NCBI GenBank assembly: GCA_000827265.1
Contig: KN834751.1
Location: 378,113 to 442,112, forward strand
Direction: 5' to 3'
Source: Collybiopsis luxurians FD-317 M1
Taxonomy: Eukaryota; Basidiomycota; Agaricomycetes; Agaricales; Omphalotaceae
Length of the DNA stretch: 64,000 bases
Below the pieces are notes generated by a model. The model had not been told where the DNA came from. It searched no databases and saw only the letters and a program-made list of their open reading frames with translations. Both the position numbers and the translations under genes were made by a program. Positions 1 to 13,185 of the stretch are shown piece by piece (position 1 is the stretch's first letter; every line of letters starts with the position of its first letter).

Positions 1-300
1 AGGTTGGGATTGCATCAGACATTAGACAGTATCTTAGTGCGATTACCGGGGGAGGGTTACAGCGAAATGAGTGGCAGGTTTCAAGGCCTGAGGATTGCCT
101 GGACATAGTGATTGGATCTAATTCTACAAAACCTTCAAAAGCAATGAGGAAAGCAAGGTTCAGAACGCAAAGAGCAAAAAAGGTAGAATGAGAAGCCTCC
201 AGCGGCGTGACATCGATAAGAAAATAAGGCTGATTAACACAAAACTTGAGTCGGAGGAATAGCAGACAATTAAGTAGTACTTGAAAATCCGGACAAGGAA
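1..300. other. left-edge non-coding stretch
   Basis: No convincing coding exon, RNA gene or repeat is visible here. It lies just downstream of the stop codon of the minus-strand Ams2/SPT21-like gene and probably holds that gene's 3' UTR and terminator. A distal piece of a gene outside the window cannot be excluded. Confidence 0.4.
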
Positions 301-3300
301 TCACAAAACACAACCGCTCAGAAGATTCTTCACTGGGTCCACAGTAGCCCCCTGATTATCCGTATCCGCCGTTTGACTTTGCCCAAGCAGAGGACCGAAG
401 GCATCCCAAAAGCTAGGAGTATCAAAATCTATATCTTCAGGAAGAGAGTATTCCGCCGATAAAGAAGAGAGGGATAGTGAAGGATCCTGAATGGGATTGA
501 ATGTTTGGTGCCCACCGTCCTCGTTTGAAATAGCACCCAAGTCTCGGAATATATCGCCTGGATCCCCTTTAACGGCGAATGAAGAGGAGGCACTTGAAGG
601 AGTTTCCGCAGAAACTGCCGAGTCGATGACAGAGGAGGAGGGAAGGCTGTCGTTTCCATTTGCATTATTGGAGATCATTTCTAAAATAGCAGCGATAGCA
701 GCTTCGTCGAAATCTCCTAGATCCTCCGCGTGCGTCCCTTCATGGAAAATGTTCTCAGGACCATCCAACCCTGACAGCGACTGAGGTGAGTTCTCGTCAC
801 TAGTGACATCCACATCAACATCGAAATCCGAAGAGGGCATGGGTAAGTCAGAATCATCGTCGTGGTCTTGGTAAGGTTGGAGCAGAGGACTGCTCGGAGC
901 TGGCGGAGAGGATGGTGGGAGAAGAGATGTGCTGGTAAGCTCCGATTCTTCATTGTCATTTTCGTCCCCTTGATCGCGACCATCTTCTCCCTCTTCCTCG
1001 CCCAGTTCCTTTCTCTGTAGGCCGCCCACTTCGGCTTCCTCCAACGCGCTATTCAACTCCTTCGCAAAGATATCATCGCTGGCCTCTTCATCCTCTTCCT
1101 CGTCATTGCCGTCCTCCGTAACAGGTTCGCTTGATGGCGGGGGCGTCGCTTCTCTTTCATCGGGTCCATAGCGCTGCGAAAGGGATCTCATACTTGGCGA
1201 TCGAGGTGTACCAAATAATGATGGACCTCTCCGCGGTGTAAGTGGCGTACTCGGAGTGAACAAAGATACACCCAAATCCCTCGCATTAGCGTCGGGAGTG
1301 AACACGGAAAACCCTTCTTCTCCGTGCTCAAGGGAAGGCGATGATAAACTGACTGCTGTCGTCGAGAAGGCACGACGACGGGGTGGCGTGCATGGCGGAG
1401 CGAGAGACTGTGTGGGAGGGGGTGAGGGTGAGGGTGAATCTGAACCTTGCTCAGGTGCAGCAATGACAGGTAGTAGCGGTACTAGGACGGAAGCCGCTGA
1501 CGAGACCGGCGGAGGAGGGGCCATCGAGCCTGGCGTCACCGTCGGCTTCAATCTCGAAAGGCCCTGAGATGGTTCCTCGCGACCATGCAGCCCTGTTGAA
1601 AACAATGCCGGAGTACTGTTAGTCCTCTGCATCATTCCTCTGTCACCTGCATCCGTTTTTCTCTGCTGCAGCCACTTCAACCTCTTCCCCCTCTTTTCCT
1701 CTAACCTTTTCTCCTCTCTTCCTAATATCGCCTGTTGTGCCTCCTCCGAAAGACGAGGTTGGGTAGCAGTAGAGGTTCGTGCCCACGTTGGGAGGGAGGG
1801 TAGAATGTAAGGATGAAGTCTCGCGCTGGGTCCACCACGACGAGCCAGATTCGGTGATCCTGGTCTCTCTAGCTCTTGAGTTTGCCGGGACGGTTTGGGC
1901 TTTGCAGGGGAGGGTGAATCAGGTATCACGATAGGACGATCCTTGGAAAGCCCACTAGGACTAATCAGGTTCATGTACGCGTTCGTGTGGGAAGGGCGAG
2001 GGGGAGAGGAGAGAGGTTGACCAGGGAATCGATAGAGCCCAATATACTGTCCGAGCGGATGTGAGGAAGAAGAGGATGAGCTTGCCTGACTGTCTTCCCC
2101 GAGGGCTTCGCTAATGGTGCGTTTCCTCGCAGTGTTGGCGGTTATAACAGGTGGCTGAGATGTTGAAAGCAAAGGATTAGAAGTGGCCGCAGCAGTCGCA
2201 TCGGCCTTACTGGGGTCCTCCAAGCCCACTTTGCTACTTTCTACGCGCTCGACACGCCTCCTAAACGCACTCGGGTTGACATTCTCCTTGTCTAGGACTA
2301 CAATCGCATCATCCGGAGATTGGGGCTCATTTGACGCAGCAGGAGTCTGAGGAGGCGTCTGAGGGCCAGGTCCCATGCTCGCAGTGGTAGAGGATTGAGG
2401 CGCGGAGGCTTTGGGGGCAAGATATCTCAGAGCCTCAGCGACACTTAACCCAGGCTGCTCCTTCGTCACCGAGTCGATATGGCTTAACACGCGCAGCAAA
2501 GCAGCTTGATTTACGTTTGGGTCATCTTTGAGTAATGTGAGGATAGCGTTGATCTCTGGCGAAGGGTTCGAGAGAGCAGCGGAAGTTACCCCGTGCTCAT
2601 ATTCACGTTCTGCAGCTTTCAGCTTCCCACCGCCATATTGCGTCAATAATCGATCCGCTTCATATGTATTTTTGGACTTGGCGCGTTGTAATGGATCCCT
2701 CTCCCTTTTCCGCTTTCCACGTCCCTGCTCACCCATTCGGCGGGCTAGGGCGGCGTTGATTCGGTCTGCTGCAGCTGGATCGGGAACTGAAGCCGGAAGG
2801 TCAAAAACCCAGACCAAGACATTTAAAATCAAACCAACCTTTCAAAGGAGCACAAGTCTAAAGACTAGTCAGAAAGAGGGCAAAACTGGAGCATTTGACG
2901 GTCGCACCACTGTCAAAACAAAAACAACTTCCAAGAACTCTTGCCCAAATCGATCTTCCGTCATGGTCCCAACCACTGTTGTAGGATCATTCAAAGCCCG
3001 TATGGAAGATATTCGCCCGCAGGCGAGTGATACCTGTCGTGAGTTTGCGCCTGGCGTGGACGTTAATGCGAAAGTCTCCAAGGGGTCTAGTGTATACACG
3101 GAATAGTCTCTTGTATTGTCATTGAACAGCTCGGATGAGTTTTCGCAAATGATGTCGATGCAGGCTTTGAGAGAGACCCGAGCGAACCGAGGAGGTGGAA
3201 GTGAAGAAGACGAATTCTGAGTGTTCTGAGGCTGGGATTTCGGCGGTACAGGATATATGGTTATTGGGGTCGGAGAGCGAGAGAGAACGTATGACTGAGA

Positions 3301-3360
3301 TGGAGAGACCGAGTGAAGAACTCGTACATGGGAACCAGACGAAGTGGCGCGCTCAGCCAT
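301..3360 (-). CDS. Ams2/SPT21-like transcriptional regulator
   Basis: Predicted 985-aa nuclear protein. Exons: 3360-2908, 2857-2839 and 2786-301; the phase closes with introns of 50 and 52 nt around a 19-nt exon. The first ~150 residues resemble the N-terminal domain shared by yeast Spt21 and fission-yeast Ams2, which regulate histone gene transcription: HVRVLHSV near the start, then VSLKACIDIICENSSEL, DYSVYTLDPLE and VVGTMTEDRFGQEFLEVVF. After this comes a basic stretch (GKRKRERDP) and a long low-complexity region rich in Ser, Pro, Asp and Glu, with no zinc finger seen, so the GATA finger of Ams2 is missing. The start ATG directly precedes the conserved domain. The family call is from motif memory; the precise role in histone gene control is inference. 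Confidence 0.75.
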
Positions 3361-3453
3361 GAAAGTAGTTTGAGATAAACCTCACTTTCAACTTTGGCCT
3401 CGTCACGCTCATCGTTACAAGCTGCACGTGTTCATGAGTGACAGTCGCGTTGA

Positions 3454-3480
3454 CACGGGACGCAAGAGCCATGGCAGTAC
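3454..3480 (+). repeat. left terminal inverted repeat
   Basis: 27-nt arm starting CACGGGACGC and ending GGCAGTAC. It differs at two positions from the complement of the right arm. Confidence 0.7.
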
Positions 3481-3827
3481 ATCTGGCATACCCACGGCAG
3501 TACACCTTGTGCCGGTGCATGCCGAGCATAACTTGACTTATGACCGAACTCAATTCAATCGGGCTCTTTTGCATAAATAGCAAATTCACTGAACGCACCG
3601 ACTTGGTGGGCTCCTGGTAAGTCAACGGCAGACATTTTGAGCTATTTCAAAAACCTTTTTGATGCTATAGAGAGCTTTTAACTGTCTCCTACTTAAAATC
3701 GTGACTAGGAAATCAAGTAGATACTGGATATACGCAAAGAAAAGAAAAGTAATTGAGTTCACAAGGTCATGTGCATAGAGTACTGCCGGAGTACTGCTGG
3801 AGTACTGCCTTAATGGCAGTACGAACC

Positions 3828-3854
3828 GTACTGCCATGGTTTTTGCGTCCCGTG
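3828..3854 (-). repeat. right terminal inverted repeat
   Basis: 27-nt arm ending GCGTCCCGTG on the plus strand. It pairs with the left arm 347 nt away and is followed by TGA. Confidence 0.7.
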
Positions 3855-3948
3855 TGAGCGTCTCTGAGTCTTCTCACGGGTCCACTTGTCTTCAAAGTAC
3901 TCTTGAGTTCAACAAAGAGTTTAGCGCTCGGTATATACCACAAAACAT

Positions 3949-5881
3949 TCAAAATAAATAATCCATCTCTTTTTCAAACATCACTTCTGCTGCCCGTCGA
4001 CGGACATTGCCCTTTGTAATAGTTCGAGGCAACGTTTCGGGAGGCACAACTATGATCATTTTCTGGCAAGTAATACGTTCGTGAGCATATTTTGCCGCTT
4101 CAGAATGAAAGGGGCTGATTCTGCGGAATATTTCACCCGCTAATTCATCGAATTTGCCCGAATCAAAGTCCGCTTCAGCGACCGTGTTGGTTTCCACGAT
4201 CAGTACTGGTGAAGGACGCCCACTGCCCACAACTACACATTCTAATATGATATCACTGCACTGCTCTCGTACAGTGTCCTCGATTGATCTGCATAGAGTC
4301 GAGTGAATCAAGCACAAAATACAGAGCATAATCTCAGGGGTACTCACTTGGTATTGCACAATTTACAATTCTCCATGTTGATCCAATCGTCATTGCGCCC
4401 ACAGTAAATGTACTCTCCGGGCTGAACTTCACGAAATAGGTCATGGGTATGATAATTACCATCTTCCGACCTGAGAGATTTGTGCGGACATTCAATAGCT
4501 TCAGGTGGAACAACTAATTCTAGAAGAGGGCTGGAAGTGAAGGAATCGACCTCTTCGCCGAAAGGAAGAGGCTCAAACTTTAATAATGCCCCATTGTAGG
4601 GTTTGAGCAAGTTACTGCTATTCTTTCGTAATCCCTGCGAAGTAAGCAATATGCCACACTGAGTGTTGGCGAATACATTCTGAATGTAGATAAAAGAGAA
4701 TGAGTGATCGGTGTTGGTCATGGCTACAGCTTACCTTCAGGTTAATGCCATTTCTGATAGCCCATTCTTCATCGAGTGTTGACAAGGGGCCTCCAGAATA
4801 CGTTATTTCATCCAGCGCGGAAAGCGTGGCGAGAACTTCCGAGTCAGTACGAGATACTTGCAAATGTTTTGTAAGACCATATGGAAACTGGAATATTTTT
4901 TTGATCCCGCATCGAATAATCGTATCAATTAGTTCATAAGTCGAGGGATGGCCATCCATGAATTGGACGACACAACAGGTGCTGTATATCGTTCCGATCA
5001 GTGCTTCAAGCTTTTCATCAGAAGTTTTTGAAAGTAGGTTCGCAAATAACGTACATGCGAACTGGCCAAAGTGGCAGATGCTTCCGCTGCTTGTGAGAGC
5101 ATAGATGAGCGTCTGCAAATATACTCAGAAGCGATACGCACGTCCAGGGTCGGAACTCTTGCTTATCCTGGTCGGGCGGCTCGTTCAAAAGCCCTGATTT
5201 GTGCACAAGCTTGTCCAACCATGTGTGATTACAAGGAACGATTGACCCCGCGCCAGATGCTGATCCACTAGTTTGTAAGATGAGTGCAATGTCATCGCCG
5301 ACTGCAGCATCGAATTCAACCATCTCGGGAAGTGGGTAAAGTATACTGTCGGACGCAATGGAGTATGCAAGGTCAACCGAAGCAAGGCCAGCATGACTCG
5401 GAGGGGGATTAGGAATGTCGTGGACGGAATCCTCGAAAATGGACTCGAAGACCAGAGCACGGGCTTTTCCCTCCTTCAGCGGTCCTTGTATGACAGTGTA
5501 GCTGGCGTTCGGAAAGGAGTTGATTAGCTGGGGAGTATATCCAGCTCTGGATATTCCATATACGTGCAGAACATCGAGGTATTTGTAACCTCTGAAGCTG
5601 AAGGCAGCGAGTCAACGGTAACTGCTATGAACAGACTCATTTACCGACCAGATAGCCACGATTGATCGCTGCGGAATGCCATCCAGCCTGTTCAAGATAT
5701 GAAACCAGTAACGAGCGAATTGCTCAATATCCTGAAGAAATTGAGCGAAGGTGATATCTATCCAGTAGTCAACCTTCGCTGCCTTGTCCTGTCCACTAAC
5801 AATATGTGGAATCTTGAATGCAATTTTGGAAGGATAGCGCGAGGCGGCATCTTGGATGTTTGTCAAATGAGTACAAAGCAT
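3949..5881 (-). CDS. ANL-superfamily adenylate-forming enzyme (acyl-CoA synthetase / NRPS-like)
   Basis: Predicted 553 aa from six exons: 5881-5649, 5597-5142, 5086-5055, 5003-4735, 4679-4348 and 4288-3949. Five introns of 51-59 nt all keep phase. Family landmarks in order are YKYLDVLHVYGISRAGY, the A3-like loop LQTSGSASGAGSIVP, GSICHFGQF, ALDEITYSGGPL, and the A7/A8 region THDLFREVQPGEYIYCGRNDDWI. The A10 lysine is in PRTITKGNVRR. Such enzymes activate a carboxylate with ATP. The substrate is not predictable, and no carrier-protein or reductase domain follows, so it is a stand-alone enzyme. The A3 loop lacks the usual Lys after the Gly-rich segment. The start MLCTHLTNIQDAA fits the family's N-terminus. 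The first splice (donor GTCGGT) is the least certain. Confidence 0.85.
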
Positions 5882-6191
5882 GCTAACTCGCCGGAGAAGC
5901 AGTAGGAGTGAGAGAAAGAGAGAAGGGGTTTAAGTACTACCATCTTCAGTATATTTAGTCGTAGTACCACAGGACCACATTGAGTGATTGAACTGACCAG
6001 AAGGAATTTCTATCGGACCACACGATGGTCAATTTGTGTTCTGCCGTGCGTTCAATGTTCCCATCTACTAAATGGGTTCCTGAAACTTTTTCCTGCGCAC
6101 TTCACCAAAATCGGCCAAACAGTAACAGGCAGTAAGTACGACGCCAGACCGGATTCAGATCAAATTGGCTAGGAGATATTGACGAACAAGA
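5882..6191. other. intergenic, upstream of ANL enzyme gene
   Basis: About 310 nt between the ANL enzyme start and the Dsc3 stop, both on the minus strand. It should hold the Dsc3 terminator and the enzyme's promoter. I see no clear TATA box or repeat. Confidence 0.4.
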
Positions 6192-7302
6192 TTAAGAGGT
6201 ATCTAACAGGAAGCGCCACATCCCAAAAAGTATATTAGCAAGAAATCCTGCCACGAGACCAAATTGTACTGTCCTCCTAGAACAGAAGTATGATCAGTGT
6301 ACTGTTGATACAAGAGGGGGTAAAGACAGCCGGACGCACGAGAAAACCACACTATCAGCTGGCCTGTTCTCTGTTCCGTCTTCCCAAAATATAGGCTGCA
6401 TGGGTTTGTTACCATTAATGAATGCAGGAATGAACGGAAAGAAAAAGCCAATGATGATGCCAATCATCGCTGGAGAATTTGAGCTGGAAGAATTGGACAA
6501 GGAAATATCGTTGTTGTCCAGGCTATCTATCCATTGCTCTTCAAGTGCACGAGCATGCTCATCGTCTAATGGAAAGGAAGATAATCAACCATCAGCTTCA
6601 AGGTGCAAACGAACTTCGTACAATCTTCGTCTAGGTCGAAATCTCGATCGTCCAGAAAGTTGGACGTTGATTGGTTATGAAACTGGCGGCGAATGCCCGC
6701 TATTTCTTCTTCCGTGAAACCCAAGGAAGCGAGTCTGTCGAAACCCCGAGCTGGTTGAATTTGAGAAACCTGGAAAAGTCTGTCAGAAGTTTGAAAACAA
6801 AGGCAGCTTCATTAACGAACTTGTTCTTTACCCTCGTCACCCTCTGAATCCGATGTTTCTAGCTTCTGACCAATTGAACAGTGTAGCCAAGCAAGTGCGG
6901 ATGTTGATTGTGTTCCACTATCGGCTTCGAGCTTCTGTTGTCGTTCGTCACTCGACTTGAGCCATGAATAAATCAACGTTGTATCCGCTAACAGTTTGCC
7001 AGAATGAATGAGTCGTAATCTGCGGTCTTTAATTTGCGGTCGTTCAAGTCGAATCTGAAGAGGTTGCTCGGTGGGTTAAATGTTGATGAAACCATAAGTT
7101 TTCAGACACTCACAAGTTTCTTAACATCTCGAACAGTATCCTGCTCATTAGCCGAGATCTCCAAGTCTGGAACGTCCTCCGTGAAACGCACGGTGAATGT
7201 GCGATTGCTTCGAGTGCTTGGTCCAGGTAAGGTACCACCTGAGGATTCACCAGGTGAGGGATCAATAGCTTTTTGCTTTCCTTTAGCTTTCTCGCTAAGC
7301 AT
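6192..7302 (-). CDS. dsc3: DSC E3 ubiquitin ligase complex subunit 3
   Basis: Predicted 293 aa from exons 7302-7114, 7054-6821, 6769-6622, 6565-6340 and 6276-6192; all phases close. The N-terminal half is a ubiquitin-like domain (FTVRFTEDVPDLEIS, RLRLIHSGKLLADTTLI). The C-terminal half has the Dsc3 signature RGFDRLASLGFTEEEI followed by ARALEEQWID. Two membrane segments then follow: MIGIIIGFFFPFIPAFI and FGLVAGFLANILFGMWRFL, which ends nearly at the C-terminus. Dsc3 is a membrane subunit of the fungal DSC (Tul1-type) ligase that acts in Golgi protein degradation and SREBP cleavage. The start chosen is MLSEKAKGKQK; an in-frame upstream Met at 7401 would add 33 residues without family support. 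Confidence 0.9.
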
Positions 7303-7503
7303 TTCCGGTCTGGTCTGAGACAAGTAGTCAAGAAAGAAGAAAGTGTCGTGGTACCCAGGTACGGCGTTGCCGGCACTAATCATCCGCGGAACGTTCCGCA
7401 TATAATTCTCACGAGGCCAATAGTATTCATACGATCATGTACTGAGGGTTGCAGACTACATCCAAGGTATTACAAGGACAGTCGATAAATTCAGACATTT
7501 TTT

Positions 7504-9849
<2,346 letters not shown>

Positions 9850-11358
9850 GGTTAACACGGATGACAAGGAGAACGGAGGTTCTCTGTTTTTGGGTGAGTG
9901 GCCATATGAGGTTTTTATACGTTCAGAAGTTCGGTTAGGCACGTTATTCTGGGTCTCCTATCGAAGTTCCGGAAACGGAAAAAAGCGCACTTTAAACTTG
10001 CGTCATTATATCTCCCAACCGAAGAAAGTCCTGCGAATCATTAAGGGTAGTTGCGAATCTGCGTCAGTATCTTGCATTTCTTGAAGGTCAGCTGCAGAAC
10101 AATGCATGTGGTCGAGCACGTCGCTTTCAGAATACATCAAAGAATCAAAGGAAGTAATAGTTTATATTGGACGGTGATACCGGCTGACATGGATTTCACA
10201 GAACTAGGTCAAAGACAGGAAATAGTTATTGTGTAGTTAAAAGCTCGTAGTGCTGTTTGTTTCTTTTGGCGTTTCAGAGCCATACTAGGGAGTGTAACAG
10301 AACAGCTGGCTTTTTCATTTCTACCACAGCAGATGCTCGACTCAATTATTGGGCATACTTTCCCAAGCAACCGAGGCGCATATATCCAGACAAGCTACTA
10401 AAAATGAAAGCCTACGATACGGGTCTTAATTAGCTTGAGGCCTACATGAAAATTTTCTGGAGCTAGGAACCAATGAGCACATGCAAAGTACCTTTGAAAC
10501 TCAGAAGATTGCATCGTTGTAAGCAACTGACCTTCTCTTGAAAGTTGTTTTGAACCCCTCTTCGTATGATCGCAATCTAGACCGCTTAATTATCGCAGAG
10601 GGTGTATCCCCGCTGCGTCAGTATTCCAAGTTCTGGGTACATCAGGCTATCAACCTACACGATGAGCGGCTGATGATTGCTACAAATATCTTACTTCCAA
10701 GCCAAATGACAACCATCTTTCGATCCGAAGCCACAGGTACGATATGAGTAAAGCAGATGATTTTTGCGACTGCTTACTGACAAAAACTTCGGCGAAGAGG
10801 ACTCAAGAATAGCCGGGCATACCATTCTTCGTCAATCGGTCATATAAATTGCCTGCCAGCCCAGGTCAAAACGGAAAAAGTCTTCCTGTATACATACAGA
10901 GATATGTTATTCTTGACGGTCTATCGAGAGTGTCGCTAAAAGTTTTTGGAAATTGGAAACGACAGTCTTCATCGGTGAGCATCGGGACTCAGGTAGCTGC
11001 GGGTGCGGCCAATTTTTTCAGCTGCAGATCAGACGACTAGTCAAGTTCTAGGGATGATATCCGTCTATTTCAGTATAATGAGATCGATTTTTTCAGGTAT
11101 TTTGCTAAGTTAGGGAATGTCGATGTAGGAACAGGAACGCAGGGAGGAATGCAGATGATTCTTTCTAGCTGCTGACAATGGATAATTTACTTGTTTTACA
11201 TCAATCGCACCTTTTCGCGGTTAAATGGCGCCATGAAATACCGTCAGTGAGTACAGCAGTGCAAGTCGGTACAGTAGCTGAGCTTCATTCACTAAGCGCT
11301 CGAACTATTTTTTTTTTTTGAGAAGCGCCCAAGAATCTCTTTCCGCACGCGCTCAGCA
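9850..11358. other. long divergent intergenic region
   Basis: About 1.5 kb between the divergently transcribed glucoamylase and PXR1-like genes. Small open frames (for example around 10538-10747 and 10849-11040) show no family and no consistent splicing. The size fits an extended promoter of a carbon-regulated secreted enzyme. A 12-nt T-run lies near 11310. No tRNA or clear repeat was recognised. Confidence 0.4.
9912..9919 (-). promoter_or_regulatory. TATA box of glucoamylase gene
   Basis: TATAAAAA read on the minus strand, 63 nt upstream of the chosen ATG. It lies between the two candidate starts and so argues for the downstream one. Confidence 0.6.
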
Positions 11359-12844
11359 ATGGGTCTCGCAGGTCGCAAAGTTAAACAACGCATCGGACCA
11401 GATCCAAGAAATCTTACTTGGGCTGACGGTTCGTAATCATTATCCCCCAGTGACGACCTAGTCCGAGAATTTTCGCATTTTTCAGACGCGTCCAAGTTCG
11501 GTGCAAGCTACCTTGCAAAATTCGGATGGGATTCCTCTAAAGGTTTGGGTCTTGAAGGCCAAGGTCGAACCTCGCATATCAAAGTGTCGCAGAAATTAGA
11601 TATGCTGGGTATTGGAGCAGCTCAGTCCAAAGATCCTAATGGGATTGCATGGAAGCAGAATAAAGATTTTGAAAGTCTGCTTAAACGGCTCAATGAAAAT
11701 GCTTCTACTCCTGCGCTTTTGGACACAGTGCCGGAAACTTCGGGCAGTGAAGATGTTGTTACGCAGGACAAGCATGAAAAGGAGAGCAAGGAGGAACGGA
11801 AACAGCGGAGGCGAGAGGAGAAGGAGCGGAAGAAAGAGACGAAGAAGAAGAGAAAAAGGGAAGACGATGAAGCAGCGGAGCAAAGGAACAAGAAAGCCAA
11901 ATCAGAGGAGGGACCAGCTCCCAAAACGGAGAGAGTTGAGGAACTAAGGCGGGCAATACCGCGACATCGAGCGTTGGTGACTTTTCCTGATGCCATATCG
12001 TCTTTACTTATATTTATCTCTTTTCCTCAGTCATCGAGCACGAGCTATTGCGGCGAAAAATATTTCATCAAAATCAGCAGCATCTATAGCTGAGGTCCTT
12101 GGAATTGCATCTTCAACCTCATCTTCTTCAACGCATACCCCTACTCCAACACCTTCCGGCTCGCTTACACCTCTTACTGATGATGTTGGTCTGGAAAAAC
12201 TCACGACCTCGGCGAAAAGCGTCGCTGATTATTTTAAAGAACGATTATCAGTAAAAGCGTGCAAGTCTTCACCTTTATCATCAGCGATTTCACCCGAGAC
12301 GGCGAAGCGAAGAACGACGGATGATGGAGAGGAAGATGCACCGCGAGCGGGTCTAGGCTCTTTGAAAAGATCATACAGTGATACTGATGACGATGCACCT
12401 CGAGCAGGACTTGGTTCTGCTCGGGCAACATTCGCTTCCGCTACACCTGCCTCTTCTTCATTTTCATTGGAAATGTCAAAAATTGCATCCATGTTTTCAT
12501 CTGCGATTAATGCGGATGTTGGACTAGTACCAAAAGACGCCATTGACAATGATAGCGTTCATACATGTGATGACAAGGAACAGGAGAAAAAGGAAAGGAA
12601 AAGGGCGGATTTAGCACCGGAGGCGAACAAGATTGACGCGAATGATGAGCGGGAAGATAAGTTGTTGGTGAGTAAAAAGACGAAGAAACGCGAGAAGGGG
12701 AAGGAGAAGGAAAAAACTGGTACAGGAATCGGAGATTTAGACGCGGCAGTGTTAGATGAGAAGGCTGCGAAAAGGAAGGCCAAGGATGAACGGAAACGAG
12801 AGAAGAAAGAGAAAAAGAGACGGAAAGGTGAAGGATCAGATTAA
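11359..12844 (+). CDS. PXR1: PXR1/PINX1-like G-patch protein
   Basis: Predicted 456-aa nucleolar protein from exons 11359-11428, 11486-11972 and 12031-12844. It opens with the conserved MGLAGRKVKQRIGPDPRN and WADDASKFGASYLAKFGW. A G-patch follows (GLGLEGQGRTSHIKV, MLGIGAAQ). Yeast Pxr1/Gno1 assists late rRNA processing and activates the Prp43 helicase; human PINX1 also binds telomerase. After the G-patch come long Lys/Glu-rich coils typical of nucleolar proteins, and the C-terminus is KEKKRRKGEGSD. A nine-residue unit DAPRAGLGS occurs twice within about 25 residues in the middle. The second intron is defined by IPRHRA joining HRARAIAAKN. Family call is firm; function is by homology. Confidence 0.9.
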
Positions 12845-13185
12845 TATTCAGATTAATATTCTGAGTCTGTAGCAAAATCGGTCCCGCGGGTGCCATTTAC
12901 CTGTAGCCAATTAGGCTAGTATACTGGTAAATAGCAGTTGATAGATGATTAGATGTTGAGCCAATTGAATTTTACTGAGAAAGTCGAAAGCGGAAAGCGG
13001 AAAAAATGATTTCCGGGATGTACTCGGCTCCTACAAGCATCTGCGATATAGTGATTGGACGCAATGAATGTACGAGACCTTGTTAACGATACTTCTACGG
13101 TTTTCAGGGAACATAGTGTGAGTTATTCGGTAGAGAAAAGATATAAAGTCCAATCAAATTTGACATCTAGTCCTCATCCAACCAT
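12845..13185. other. intergenic, upstream of AROM-like gene
   Basis: About 340 nt between the PXR1-like stop and the three-domain gene. It carries a TATA motif at its right end and nothing else recognisable. Confidence 0.4.
13142..13147 (+). promoter_or_regulatory. TATA box of AROM-like gene
   Basis: TATAAA starting 44 nt before the chosen ATG at 13186. The spacing implies a very short leader, or a start slightly downstream. Confidence 0.4.

Larger units (their letters stand above)
3454..3854. mobile_element. MITE-like terminal-inverted-repeat element, 401 bp
   Basis: The ends form a near-perfect inverted repeat: 3454-3480 matches the reverse complement of 3828-3854 at 25 of 27 positions, with outer motif CACGGGACGCAA and an inner CCATGGCAGTAC. 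The trinucleotide TGA lies directly outside both ends (3451-3453 and 3855-3857), as a 3-bp target-site duplication would. The subterminal parts carry many short direct and inverted copies of GTACTGCC/GGCAGTAC. There is no coding capacity, so it would be a non-autonomous DNA-transposon derivative. Exact boundaries and superfamily are uncertain. Confidence 0.6.
3361..3948. other. intergenic region holding an inverted-repeat element
   Basis: About 590 nt between the start of the Ams2/SPT21-like gene and the stop of the ANL enzyme gene. Short reading frames here have no recognisable domain and cross the inverted repeats, so I do not call genes. Most of the stretch is the 401-bp element at 3454-3854. 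Confidence 0.6.

Noticed and set aside
3353..3952. Three overlapping minus-strand small frames
   Set aside because: They lie in and around the inverted-repeat element and have no domain or splice support.
9850..9942. Upstream in-frame start for glucoamylase (MPNRTSERIKTSYG...)
   Set aside because: The added 31 residues would precede and spoil the signal peptide, and a TATA box lies inside this stretch.
11230..11285. Second copy of the inverted-repeat element (GTACAGCAGTGC, GGTACAGTAGC)
   Set aside because: Only loose similarity to the GTACTGCC units and no terminal repeats; probably chance.
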